DNA of 8,515 nt. It comes from Marinospirillum sp. Lineage in GTDB: Bacteria; Pseudomonadota; Gammaproteobacteria; Pseudomonadales; Halomonadaceae. The position numbers and the translations under genes were made by a program. The stretch is from the NCBI RefSeq assembly GCF_014859565.1, contig NZ_JACUUA010000142.1:1-8515 (forward strand). Reading direction: 5' to 3'. A model generated the notes under the pieces. That model did not search any database. It worked only from the letters and a program-made list of their open reading frames with translations, and had not been told where the DNA came from. Below are positions 1 to 6,174 of the stretch, piece by piece. The number at the start of each line of letters is the position of its first letter. The stretch's first letter is position 1.

Positions 1-1
1 T

Positions 2-100
2 CAGCCGGTTGAAATGACCGTGGGTAATGACACCTTCACGGCTTTCCCCTGGGAGAAGACCGACAAGGTCGCAGTATTAAAGGCTGGTGCTGGTTGGTAG
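2..100 (+). CDS. 3' end of an unidentified protein-coding gene (partial)
   Basis: Reading from base 2 there is an open frame of 32 codons ending in TAG at 98-100. The last residues read [20 protein letters not shown]. The frame directly precedes a hairpin/T-tract terminator on the same strand, which supports it being the end of a real plus-strand gene. The fragment is too short for a family assignment and I do not recognise it. It has no membrane segment; a Gly/Ala-rich end with a terminal Trp is the only distinctive trait. The 5' end lies outside the window. Confidence 0.6.
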   Translation, partial: QPVEMTVGNDTFTAFPWEKTDKVAVLKAGAGW

Positions 101-146
101 GTTTTTTCTCATGATGTTGCCTTAGCTTGCTCCAAAGCAGCGTTTT

Positions 147-174
147 GCCGACTTTTACAGGTCGGCTTTTTTTT
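147..174 (+). terminator. Rho-independent terminator after the upstream partial gene
   Basis: GCCGAC (147-152) pairs perfectly with GTCGGC (161-166) around an 8-nt loop and is followed at once by eight T residues (167-174). It lies 46 bp after the stop of the partial upstream gene and about 100 bp before the universal stress protein start. It therefore separates the two transcription units. Confidence 0.85.
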
Positions 175-199
175 GGAGTTTATTCATGACACTAAAGTT

Positions 200-227
200 T
201 TGATTTTATGGAATAGCTTGTTACAGT
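200..227 (+). promoter_or_regulatory. Weak candidate sigma-70 promoter for the stress-protein operon
   Basis: TTGATT (200-205) and TACAGT (222-227) are separated by 16 bp; each matches four of six consensus bases. The location, between the terminator and the universal stress protein gene, is right for the operon promoter, but the match is poor. A T7 run at 239-245 lies between this site and the gene. Other placements are possible. Confidence 0.25.
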
Positions 228-274
228 TGCTGCAGCGGTTTTTTTATTCACCCCTGCTGTAAGGATCTGACCCT

Positions 275-1132
275 ATGAAAAATATCGTGGCGTGTATTGA
301 TAATTCCGATGCTGCCGGTGCAGTTTGTGATGCCGGTTCCTGGATCAGTCAGCGGGTGGATAGACCGCTGGTGTTGCTGCATGTGCTGGATAAAAGTGTT
401 TACCCTGCCAAAATGGATTTAAGTGGCAATCTGGGTTTGAGCAGTCGTACTCATCTGATGGAAGAGCTGGCGGATCTGGATATTCAGCGCAGCAAACTGG
501 CACTGGAACAGGGCAAGCTGCAGTTGGAAGAAGCCCGCAAACGTGTGGCAGGCAGGGGCATCAACACCCCGGAATTATTACAGCGCCACGGGCATTTTGT
601 GGAAACCCTCGCCGATTTGCAGGAAGACACCCGTATTCTGGTGCTGGGACGCCAGGGTGAAGACCACCACAGCACAGCCCGTGAAATCGGCGGCAATCTG
701 GAAGCAGTCATTCGTACTTTGACCTGTCGAATTTTGATCACCCCTCCTGGTTTTAAAGAGCCGGAAAAAGTGCTGCTGGCTTATGATGCCAGCGCTACAG
801 CCAAACAGGTGTTGTATGTGATTGCCCGCAGCCCCTTGTGCAAGGGCTTGCCTTTTCATCTGCTGATGATCGGTGAAAACACAGAAAAAAATCAGCAGCT
901 GCTGGAAGAAGCCAGAGAAGAAATGCAAGCGCAAGGGCATCAGGATGTCACAACGGCTCTTAAACAGGGTGATGTGGAAAGCACACTGCTGAGTTATCAA
1001 AAAGAGCAACAGCTGGATCTGATCGTGATGGGTGCTTATGGGCACTCCCGCATCCGCCAGTTTCTGGTAGGCAGCACCACCACCAACCTGTTGCGCATGA
1101 GCGAAGTACCTATTTTGCTGATGCGCCAATAA
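275..1132 (+). CDS. Universal stress protein, tandem UspA domains
   Basis: A cytoplasmic protein of 285 residues with two consecutive Usp (UspA) alpha/beta domains, about residues 2-157 and 164-283, in the general layout of UspE-type double-domain proteins. Each domain opens with a beta strand leading to a conserved Asp (NIVACID near residue 9; KVLLAYDAS near residue 171). The second domain carries a complete ATP-binding signature G-2x-G-9x-G-S: G253, G256, G266 and S267. The equivalent stretch in domain 1 (G125, G128, then GGN at 139-141) is degenerate: the spacing is one residue longer and the Ser/Thr is absent. This suggests that only the C-terminal domain binds nucleotide, which is an inference. 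A TAAGGA Shine-Dalgarno lies 9 nt before the ATG. It is the first gene of a likely operon with the MFS and Nudix genes. Usp proteins are linked to stress survival, but the exact role here cannot be read from sequence. Confidence 0.93.
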   Translation: MKNIVACIDNSDAAGAVCDAGSWISQRVDRPLVLLHVLDKSVYPAKMDLSGNLGLSSRTHLMEELADLDIQRSKLALEQGKLQLEEARKRVAGRGINTPELLQRHGHFVETLADLQEDTRILVLGRQGEDHHSTAREIGGNLEAVIRTLTCRILITPPGFKEPEKVLLAYDASATAKQVLYVIARSPLCKGLPFHLLMIGENTEKNQQLLEEAREEMQAQGHQDVTTALKQGDVESTLLSYQKEQQLDLIVMGAYGHSRIRQFLVGSTTTNLLRMSEVPILLMRQ

Positions 1133-1143
1133 AATCAGCAAAA

Positions 1144-2346
1144 GTGTTCAGTTACCTGCCGTTAATCCGTCAGCAGTGGCCCTTGCTTGCCTTTGGTTTC
1201 ATCACCATTTTCTGGGGCAATCTGGGGCAATCTTTTTTTATTAGCTGGTATGGTGCCGGAATACAGGCCAGCCTGAACTTAGATGCGGCCAGCTACGGTA
1301 TGCTTTATGGCCTGGCTACACTGGGCAGCGGCATAACGGTGTTGCTTCTTGGTGGTTTGATTGATCGTTGGCCTTTAAGGCGTTTTGTTGTTTTTTCGGC
1401 TCTGCTGCTGTTGCTGGCAACGGCTAGTCTGGCATGGGTCAGCAGCTCACTGATGCTGGTTTGCAGTTTCTACCTGTTGCGTTTGGCGGGTCAGGGTTTG
1501 ATGCCGCACACTGCACAAACGACTATGGCGCGTTATTTTAATCACCAGCGTGGCAAGGCGCTTAGCCTTTCAGCCAGTGGTGTGCCTGCTGGTGAGGTTT
1601 TATTACCACTGCTGGCGGTGGTGCTGCTGGGCTGGCTGGGTTGGCAGCAGAGCTGGTGGGTGTTCAGTGCCAGCGTGCTGCTGATTTATCTGCCGCTGGC
1701 CTTGTGGCTATTAAGACGTGCTCCACAGGCTGATGAGTTGCGATTGACCCCGGCTAGTGTTGCATCAGGGTTGGGGCGTCTGGCGTTATTGCGAGACTGG
1801 CGCTTCTGGTGTGTGGTTCCTGCAGTGCTTTCCGGCCCCTTTTTTATTACTGGTATTTTTATTCAGCAGGGTTTTATTCTGCAACAGCAGGGCTGGTCTG
1901 CAGCCTGGTTGGCTCAGTGTTTTATTGCTTATGGGGTAATCCACTGGGTTACGGCTTTATCTGCCGGGCAACTGGTGGATCGCTTCACCGCCCGACGCTT
2001 ATTGCCCTGGGCACAGCTACCCTTGTTGGCAGCGCTGTTGGTTTTGGCGTTGTTCAGTCATCCTGTCTCGGCGCTGGTGTTCATGGCGCTGCTGGGGGCC
2101 TCTGTGGGCTTGTCCTCACCGATAGGAACGGCACTCTGGGCAGAATTGTATGGCACAGGGCGGCTGGGCTCCATCCGCTCCATGATGGTGGCCTTTATGG
2201 TGCTTGCCACGGCGGCAGCTCCCTGGTTGATGGGTGGGTTGATCGAGCAGGGTTGGTCATTGACAGAAATTTTTTTACTGGGAAGTGGTGGCGTAGTTTT
2301 GGTGCTGATGCTGCTGTTACCGGTTACGATCCATTTGAATAGATAA
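1144..2346 (+). CDS. MFS transporter, 12-TM type, substrate unknown
   Basis: A 400-residue inner-membrane protein made almost entirely of hydrophobic segments, consistent with the usual 12-helix major facilitator fold. A motif A-like loop sits between helices 2 and 3 (GGLIDRWPLRRF, residues 70-81), and its counterpart in the second half is GQLVDRFTARR (275-285). That repetition is typical of two six-helix halves. MARYFNHQRGKALSLSASG (128-146) and GRLGSIRS (339-346) resemble loops in MFS carriers, but I cannot name the substrate. The start is GTG, 11 bp after the stress-protein stop, with no good Shine-Dalgarno; translational coupling is likely. The frame stays open upstream into the preceding gene, but no better start is visible there. 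The first predicted helix begins near residue 12, so this start gives a sensible N-terminus. Confidence 0.9.
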   Translation: MFSYLPLIRQQWPLLAFGFITIFWGNLGQSFFISWYGAGIQASLNLDAASYGMLYGLATLGSGITVLLLGGLIDRWPLRRFVVFSALLLLLATASLAWVSSSLMLVCSFYLLRLAGQGLMPHTAQTTMARYFNHQRGKALSLSASGVPAGEVLLPLLAVVLLGWLGWQQSWWVFSASVLLIYLPLALWLLRRAPQADELRLTPASVASGLGRLALLRDWRFWCVVPAVLSGPFFITGIFIQQGFILQQQGWSAAWLAQCFIAYGVIHWVTALSAGQLVDRFTARRLLPWAQLPLLAALLVLALFSHPVSALVFMALLGASVGLSSPIGTALWAELYGTGRLGSIRSMMVAFMVLATAAAPWLMGGLIEQGWSLTEIFLLGSGGVVLVLMLLLPVTIHLNR

Positions 2347-2357
2347 GAGAATTAACG

Positions 2358-2882
2358 ATGCGTCTGATTGCGCGACTGAATGAAACCTTGTACCAGCCTC
2401 ATCATAAAGTGTTGCATCGTACTGCAGCACGCGGAATCCTGCTGCAGGATGACAGGATTCTGCTGCTTTATACCCGCCGTTATAATGACTTCAGCCTGCC
2501 CGGCGGTGGCATTGATGAAGGCGAGGATGTATTGCAGGGTTTGCAGCGGGAAATGATGGAAGAAACAGGAGCGCGATCTATTCGGGTTGAGCAGGATTTT
2601 GGTTATCTGGAAGAATATCGTCCGCATTACAAACCGGGGCATGATCTGATGTTCATGCGTTCACATTTTTACCTGTGCAGTGCCGCTGAGGGTTTTGCTG
2701 AGCCTCGCATGGAAGATTATGAAGTAAACAACGGCATGGAGGTACGTTGGGTTGCTTTGCATGATGCAATTACACACAACCGTCAGGTGATGGCAGCGGG
2801 TGAAGCCAGCATGGGGTTATCCATCCAGCGAGAAACTCTGGTGCTGGAAAAAATTGCAGCGGAGTGCCTGGTACTGGCTTAA
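2358..2882 (+). CDS. Nudix hydrolase
   Basis: A cytoplasmic protein of 174 residues with a perfect Nudix box, G-x5-E-x7-R-E-U-x-E-E-x-G-U. G50, E56, R64-E65, E68-E69 and G71 all fall at the consensus spacing. The glutamates bind the divalent metal used to hydrolyse a nucleoside diphosphate linked to another group. The segment before the box (AARGILLQDDRILLLYTRRY, residues 23-42) forms the expected beta strands. Substrate specificity cannot be deduced; ADP-ribose, dinucleotides or damaged nucleotides are all possible. ATG follows a purine-rich TAAGAGA, 11 bp after the MFS stop, so it is probably the last gene of the Usp-MFS-Nudix operon. The stop codon lies in the loop of a long hairpin that ends the unit. 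Confidence 0.93.
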   Translation: MRLIARLNETLYQPHHKVLHRTAARGILLQDDRILLLYTRRYNDFSLPGGGIDEGEDVLQGLQREMMEETGARSIRVEQDFGYLEEYRPHYKPGHDLMFMRSHFYLCSAAEGFAEPRMEDYEVNNGMEVRWVALHDAITHNRQVMAAGEASMGLSIQRETLVLEKIAAECLVLA

Positions 2883-2902
2883 ATTTTACCAGTACCAGGT
2901 AC
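2864..2902. terminator. Long inverted repeat between convergent genes (possible bidirectional terminator)
   Basis: CCTGGTACTGG (2867-2877) is perfectly complementary to CCAGTACCAGG (2889-2899) around an 11-nt A/T-rich loop. The stem extends by one G-T wobble and two more pairs to 2864/2902, giving 14 bp. The loop contains the Nudix stop codon, and the antiporter stop is at 2911. No proper T tract follows on either strand, so a classical intrinsic terminator is not certain. The position between convergent genes still favours a role in ending or stabilising transcripts. Confidence 0.5.
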
Positions 2903-2910
2903 CTTAAAAC

Positions 2911-4461
2911 TCAGGAAGTGGCTTTGCCCGCTTTTTTGAGGATGTGCTCCGCCAAGCCAATACCTGTTTCAGCAAAGGTCTGGTGGGTAAAGTCGGCACC
3001 GGCGGCAGTAATGGCCTCAGCATGATCGGCATACAGGCTGTGACCAATGATAAAACCTTTAAAGCCGCCTTCTCGCAGTTTCTGTGTAGCAATGATCTTG
3101 GCTTCAACATCGTTGGCAGCCAACACCACATACTTCAAGTTCGGTGCTTGCAGTTGTTTCCATAACATCTGATCCTCAGCATCGGCAAAAACTGCATTCA
3201 GCCCATCCTGTTTGTGTGCCTCAATCTTGACAGGGTCAGAATCCAGGCCAACGATTGAAAAGCCTTTGTTTTCGAGGTGTCTGTAGGCTGCTGTACCGGT
3301 ACGACCCAGTCCAATCACCAACACCTCTGCATCAATGTGCAGCGGTTGTTCATCCGGGTGATAACCCTTGCTCTCAAATGGAATCAGGTGGTTGGCTAAT
3401 TTTTCATACAGCGGGTGAGCACTGCGATACAGGGGTGCAGATATCAGGAAGGACAGTGCAACGGTAAGTGCTAACGGAATCAGCCACTCAGGAAGTACAA
3501 TACTGGCAACAATCAGGCCAAACTCACTGTAGTTGGTCAGGCTCAAACCAGTCAGAAAAGCGCTGCGGGCGCGTAACTTGAACAGTAACAGCAGGAAGAA
3601 AAACAGGATACCCTTGATTGGTAACACGACGGCCATCACTAAGGCAAATATCAGTGCCTGTCCATCCGGTAAACCTCCCATGCCGATTTGCAGGAAAAAA
3701 CCAACCAGAAAAACTTCTTTGATGCTCCACAGTGCTTTAGATAACTCATGTGCACGTGAGTGATTGGCTAACAGGGCGCCAAATGCCAGTGCACCCAGCT
3801 CGGAGCTGAGCCCAACACTTTCAAAGCCGTAACCACCGATCACCAGTGCCAGTAATAATCCCAGCAGCACCAGCAGATCATCATGGCCGCTCATATCCAG
3901 CAGTTTGTAGATCAGTGGTCGCAATAGCGGGATACCAAAAACCACCAGTGCCCACATAGAGGGTGTGCTGCCACCGGCAAGGCTCATCACCAGTAACGCA
4001 ATCAAATCCTGAACAATCAGAATACCGATGGCAACCCGACCATGAAAAGCTCGCAGCTCACGCTTGCCTTCCAGAGCCTTGGCAGCCAGCACAGTGCTGG
4101 AAAAAGACAGTGCAATAGCCAGCATCAGTGCGGTGTACCAATCCAGATCCAGAAAAAACAGGATTCCTGGGGTAAAGATGAGGCAAGAAATCATGAAGTG
4201 GATCAGGCCACCACCAATAACCTCTGGACGGGCAAGGCTTTTGAGCTTGAGTTTAAGACCCACGGTGAACAGCAGTAGTAATACACCCAGATGAGCCAGA
4301 TGTTGCAGTGCGCCGGTACTTTCCGCTGGCAGCCCGATATATTCACCGGATGCTGCAATGGCAAAACCGGCAGCAAGGTAACCAATTAGCGGTGGCAGCC
4401 CGATGACACGAGCTGCCATGCCCAGTCCAAAGGCAAAAATAATCCAGATGGCTTCTGTCAT
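2911..4461 (-). CDS. CPA2-family cation:proton antiporter with C-terminal TrkA-N domain (KefB/YbaL-like)
   Basis: An inner-membrane monovalent cation:proton antiporter of 516 residues. The first ~350 residues form the hydrophobic Na+/H+ exchanger domain, with LPPLIGYLAAGF (22-33), SFSSTVLAAKALEGK (119-133) and the CPA2 hallmark ILIVQDLIAL (147-156, Q151-D152). Residues ~378-495 are a TrkA-N/RCK Rossmann domain with GLGRTG (384-389) and an acidic residue ending strand 2 (D407), the usual NAD(H)-binding arrangement. There is no TrkA-C domain. K+ is the likely ion by analogy with KefB/KefC/YbaL, but Na+ is not excluded. I chose the ATG at 4461 because AAGGA lies 7 nt upstream and it gives an N-terminus that enters the membrane directly. 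An upstream in-frame start at 4521 would add 20 residues without a comparable Shine-Dalgarno. The gene is monocistronic and convergent with the Nudix operon. Confidence 0.93.
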   Translation of the reverse strand: MTEAIWIIFAFGLGMAARVIGLPPLIGYLAAGFAIAASGEYIGLPAESTGALQHLAHLGVLLLLFTVGLKLKLKSLARPEVIGGGLIHFMISCLIFTPGILFFLDLDWYTALMLAIALSFSSTVLAAKALEGKRELRAFHGRVAIGILIVQDLIALLVMSLAGGSTPSMWALVVFGIPLLRPLIYKLLDMSGHDDLLVLLGLLLALVIGGYGFESVGLSSELGALAFGALLANHSRAHELSKALWSIKEVFLVGFFLQIGMGGLPDGQALIFALVMAVVLPIKGILFFFLLLLFKLRARSAFLTGLSLTNYSEFGLIVASIVLPEWLIPLALTVALSFLISAPLYRSAHPLYEKLANHLIPFESKGYHPDEQPLHIDAEVLVIGLGRTGTAAYRHLENKGFSIVGLDSDPVKIEAHKQDGLNAVFADAEDQMLWKQLQAPNLKYVVLAANDVEAKIIATQKLREGGFKGFIIGHSLYADHAEAITAAGADFTHQTFAETGIGLAEHILKKAGKATS

Positions 4462-4492
4462 GACTTTATCCTTGACGAAAAAAAGATGCGGA

Positions 4493-4522
4493 ATTAACGC
4501 AGTTTGGCGGGTTGAAATCAAG
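4493..4522 (-). promoter_or_regulatory. Weak candidate promoter for the antiporter gene
   Basis: On the minus strand, TTGATT (4517-4522) and TTAATT (4493-4498) are separated by 18 bp, each matching four of six sigma-70 consensus bases. The site lies 31 bp upstream of the chosen antiporter ATG at 4461. The match is weak. If it is the true promoter, the longer start at 4521 would be upstream of transcription. Confidence 0.25.
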
Positions 4523-4574
4523 TTTTTTGCTGCCTGTTTCCTTTTGACAACAAGAGGATAAACAGTCTTACCTG

Positions 4575-4583
4575 TGCAATAAT
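4575..4583 (+). promoter_or_regulatory. Extended -10 promoter for the lipoprotein/DUF1653 pair
   Basis: TGC followed by AATAAT (4578-4583) matches the extended -10 pattern TGN-TATAAT with five of six hexamer bases, 33 bp before the chosen lipoprotein ATG. No -35 hexamer sits at the usual 17-bp spacing, which extended -10 promoters tolerate. A perfect TTGACA exists at 4544-4549, but it is 28 bp away and cannot serve as its -35 box. Confidence 0.4.
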
Positions 4584-4616
4584 GTTATTTGGCTATAACA
4601 AAAATTGGAGATGTAT

Positions 4617-4961
4617 ATGATGCGTATATACAGTATTGCCTTGCTGCTGTTGCTGTCCGTGGCAATGGTAGGTTGTGCCACGGTGGGTCAGCCTTATGCT
4701 GAACATAAGGTTCCAGAGATTAAAGTGGGCGAAACCACTAGAGCGCAGATTCAGCAGATGTTCGGTAATCCCTGGCGTACAGGCTCGGAAAGTGGCCAGC
4801 AAACCTGGACTTACGGCCATTACCGCTACAGCGCCTTTTCTGATGCCCAAACCAGTGATCTGGTGGTACGCTTTAACGAGCAGAATCGTGTAGCTTCTTA
4901 TACTTTTAATCGCACCACGGCTGATCCAAGCAAGGATTCTCGTGGTCATGCCGGACCCTGA
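4617..4961 (+). CDS. Small lipoprotein with BamE/SmpA-like domain
   Basis: A 114-residue protein with a lipoprotein signal peptide: short basic N-terminus, the hydrophobic run IALLLLLSVAMVG and a lipobox ending MVGC, so lipidation is expected on C20. Met at the -3 position is tolerated but less common. The mature part contains KVGETTRAQIQQMFGNPW (36-53) followed by TWTYGHYRYS (63-72). This is the pattern of the SmpA/OmlA (BamE-like) fold, where a glycine-rich turn and helix precede a 'G-x-P' and a W-x-Y strand. It is not necessarily BamE itself; many small envelope lipoproteins share this domain. Three ATG codons cluster at 4611, 4617 and 4620. GGAG at 4607-4610 best fits 4617 (6 nt) or 4620 (9 nt). 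A TTG at 4605 would overlap the Shine-Dalgarno and is unlikely. The gene is followed by an overlapping DUF1653 gene, so the two are cotranscribed. Confidence 0.85.
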   Translation: MMRIYSIALLLLLSVAMVGCATVGQPYAEHKVPEIKVGETTRAQIQQMFGNPWRTGSESGQQTWTYGHYRYSAFSDAQTSDLVVRFNEQNRVASYTFNRTTADPSKDSRGHAGP

Positions 4962-5232
4962 TGTGATGGTTGGTTCATTAAAAGCAGTATTGCCACCAGT
5001 TGATTTGCAACCGGGGGTTTATCGTCATTATAAAGGTGCTGAATACGAGGTTTTGCATCTGGCGCGTCACAGCGAGACCGGAGAATGGCTGGTGGTGTAC
5101 CGTCAGTGTTACGGGGATGGCAGTCGCTGGGTTCGTCCACTGGAGATGTTCACCGAGACAGTCAGCTTAAATGATGAAGTGATACCGCGTTTTGAGTATC
5201 TCGGAGCCAAGCCGGAACGGGGTATGGATTAA
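4942..5232 (+). CDS. DUF1653 domain protein
   Basis: A small soluble protein of up to 96 residues. The core PGVYRHYKGAEYEVL, then ARHSETGEWLVVYRQCYGDG and WVRPLEMFTETV, then PRFEYLG, matches DUF1653, a short conserved domain of unknown function. Its start overlaps the lipoprotein end by 20 bp, implying cotranscription and probably translational coupling. AAGGA (4932-4936) is 5 nt from GTG 4942 and 11 nt from ATG 4948. A third option, ATG 4966, has no good ribosome site. I give the GTG start, but ATG 4948 (94 residues) is almost as plausible. The stop codon overlaps the stop of the convergent YqcC gene. No role can be assigned from sequence. Confidence 0.85.
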   Translation: MVMPDPDVMVGSLKAVLPPVDLQPGVYRHYKGAEYEVLHLARHSETGEWLVVYRQCYGDGSRWVRPLEMFTETVSLNDEVIPRFEYLGAKPERGMD

Positions 5233-5594
5233 ATCCCTTTTAACAGACGCAGCGGCGGCAATTGTTTTTCAGTCAGTAATAAATCTATGGCTAATGTCAC
5301 TTCGGTGATGCTAGCCTTTTTTATGTCTGGTAAGTGCATGTTTAACTGGGGTGTGATAGAGCATTCGGATGGCAGGGGCTGGCCTGAGTCGATGATGGCA
5401 TTCAGTCTGGGTACAAAAACATAGCGAAGCCACTGTTCAATGGTCATGGTATCCATGCAGAAAGGCGTGTTGCCATTAAAGGCATCGGCTGGCGGACAAG
5501 GTTGTTGCCAAAGTCCAGCATTATCCATGCGTACAATCAGTAGGTTGATGAGCCTGCGCAGTATGGGGTGGTTTTTTGAGTGATTATTGTGCAT
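5229..5594 (-). CDS. YqcC family protein (DUF446)
   Basis: A soluble protein of 121 residues. The signature GLWQQPCPPADAFNGNTPFC (27-46), then MDTMTIEQWLRYVFVPRLNA (47-66) and SGQPLPSECSITP (70-82), is the typical YqcC/DUF446 pattern of a small helical protein. In E. coli the relative yqcC lies next to the tRNA pseudouridine synthase gene truC; here no such gene is nearby. The molecular function is unknown. The frame is open to 5705, but that extension is antisense to the start of the K+ channel gene and is His-rich only because it mirrors Met/Val codons. ATG 5594 gives a length close to the family norm. The ribosome site is poor (GGAA far upstream), so the start is not certain. The start lies 36 bp from the divergent channel gene. 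Confidence 0.85.
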   Translation of the reverse strand: MHNNHSKNHPILRRLINLLIVRMDNAGLWQQPCPPADAFNGNTPFCMDTMTIEQWLRYVFVPRLNAIIDSGQPLPSECSITPQLNMHLPDIKKASITEVTLAIDLLLTEKQLPPLRLLKGI

Positions 5595-5630
5595 CTTTTC
5601 GTGTATTCCGTTGAACTCTGGAGCTGATAT

Positions 5631-6074
5631 ATGGGAATAACTGCTGGTCATCTTGTTGCAATGGCTATAGTGCTTATGACTGTCATTGTTGTGATCATGA
5701 TGCACTATGAAGCAATAATCCTTCTGGGTCGATTCATGAGCGGCAGTGGTTTTCGCCGTAGACCTAAGTTTATCTGGTTGATTATGGGTTTGCTAACTGC
5801 TCATGTGGCAGAAATCTGGCTATTTGGAGTGGTGGCCTGGTGGATGATTGAGGGGTATCAGATGGGTAGCCTTGTTGGTTATGAAACCGTAGAGTTTCTG
5901 GATTACATTTATCTTTCCACTGTTACCTTCACTACTGTTGGCTTTGGTGATCTTGCACCAGCGGGCATTGTCAGGTTGCTGTACGGTACAGAATCTCTGA
6001 CTGGATTTTTGTTAATTACCTGGTCTGCCTCATTTACCTACATAGAAATGGAGAAGCACTGGAAAATCAGCTGA
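5631..6074 (+). CDS. Two-TM-type potassium channel pore protein (Ion_trans_2)
   Basis: An inner-membrane protein of 147 residues. It carries the K+ selectivity filter TVGFGD (102-107) within STVTFTTVGFGDLAP, preceded by a pore helix and flanked by two membrane helices (about 46-72 and 113-136). An extra hydrophobic segment precedes them at residues 6-24, so there may be three membrane spans. There is no C-terminal RCK or cyclic-nucleotide domain; the protein ends 11 residues or so after the last helix. GFG replaces the commoner GYG filter, a variant seen in functional channels. GGAG (5620-5623) lies 7 nt before the ATG. It is transcribed alone: the upstream neighbour diverges and a terminator follows at once. 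K+ conduction is a family inference; such short homologues could also act as modulatory or low-activity pores. Confidence 0.85.
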   Translation: MGITAGHLVAMAIVLMTVIVVIMMHYEAIILLGRFMSGSGFRRRPKFIWLIMGLLTAHVAEIWLFGVVAWWMIEGYQMGSLVGYETVEFLDYIYLSTVTFTTVGFGDLAPAGIVRLLYGTESLTGFLLITWSASFTYIEMEKHWKIS

Positions 6075-6101
6075 GCGGCAGTGTTTTGCCGCTTTATTTT
6101 T
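6074..6101 (+). terminator. Rho-independent terminator after the K+ channel gene
   Basis: AGCGGCA (6074-6080) pairs perfectly with TGCCGCT (6087-6093) around a 6-nt loop and runs into a T-rich tract (6093-6101, one A). The stem begins on the last base of the channel stop codon. It insulates the flagellar operon from the gene upstream. Confidence 0.9.
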
Positions 6102-6130
6102 GTGGTGGCTTCTGTCGTGCTCTGATTGCT

Positions 6131-6139
6131 TGGTAAAAT
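6131..6139 (+). promoter_or_regulatory. Secondary extended -10 candidate upstream of flgB
   Basis: TGG followed by TAAAAT (6134-6139) fits the extended -10 pattern with five of six hexamer bases, about 80 bp before flgB. The -35 region is poor (TCTGTC at 17-bp spacing). It may be a housekeeping promoter in addition to the sigma-54-like site, or chance in A/T-rich DNA. Confidence 0.25.
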
Positions 6140-6174
6140 TATGCAAGGTGCTGAAATGTAATGAATATTTTATC

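Noticed and set aside
221..262. Inverted repeat TTACAG/CTGTAA flanking GCTGCAGC and a T run before the stress-protein gene, as a possible leader attenuator
   Set aside because: The outer stem is only six bp with a 30-nt interior of little further pairing, and the inner GCTGCAGC leaves almost no loop. It is too weak to claim as a regulatory structure.
578..1141. A 187-codon minus-strand frame opposite the universal stress protein gene
   Set aside because: It is antisense to a gene with clear Usp motifs; its Gln/His/Phe-rich composition reflects the complementary codons and no domain is visible.
1757..2342. Alternative frames of 60 and 177 codons inside the MFS gene
   Set aside because: They lie wholly within a well-supported membrane protein gene, have low-complexity Gly/Leu/Trp/Cys-rich composition, and show no recognisable domain.
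4462..4521. Upstream in-frame start adding 20 residues to the antiporter
   Set aside because: The added residues are polar and do not resemble the family N-terminus, while the ATG at 4461 has an AAGGA ribosome site at good spacing.
4544..4549. A perfect TTGACA as the -35 box of the lipoprotein promoter
   Set aside because: The only good -10 hexamer (4578-4583) is 28 bp away, and the sequence at 16-18 bp spacing is a poor -10 match. The extended -10 is the better explanation.
5595..5705. His-rich N-terminal extension of the YqcC frame that could suggest a metal-binding domain
   Set aside because: The His and Asn codons are the antisense of ATG, GTG and ATT codons for the hydrophobic start of the K+ channel gene. 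The extension has no ribosome site, and the family is normally about the length given by the ATG at 5594.
275..6074. The Usp, MFS, Nudix, antiporter and K+ channel genes as one new stress or defence system
   Set aside because: The genes lie on both strands, are split by hairpins or terminators, and are all common housekeeping or ion-homeostasis families. No effector, nuclease, toxin or mobile-element signature is present.
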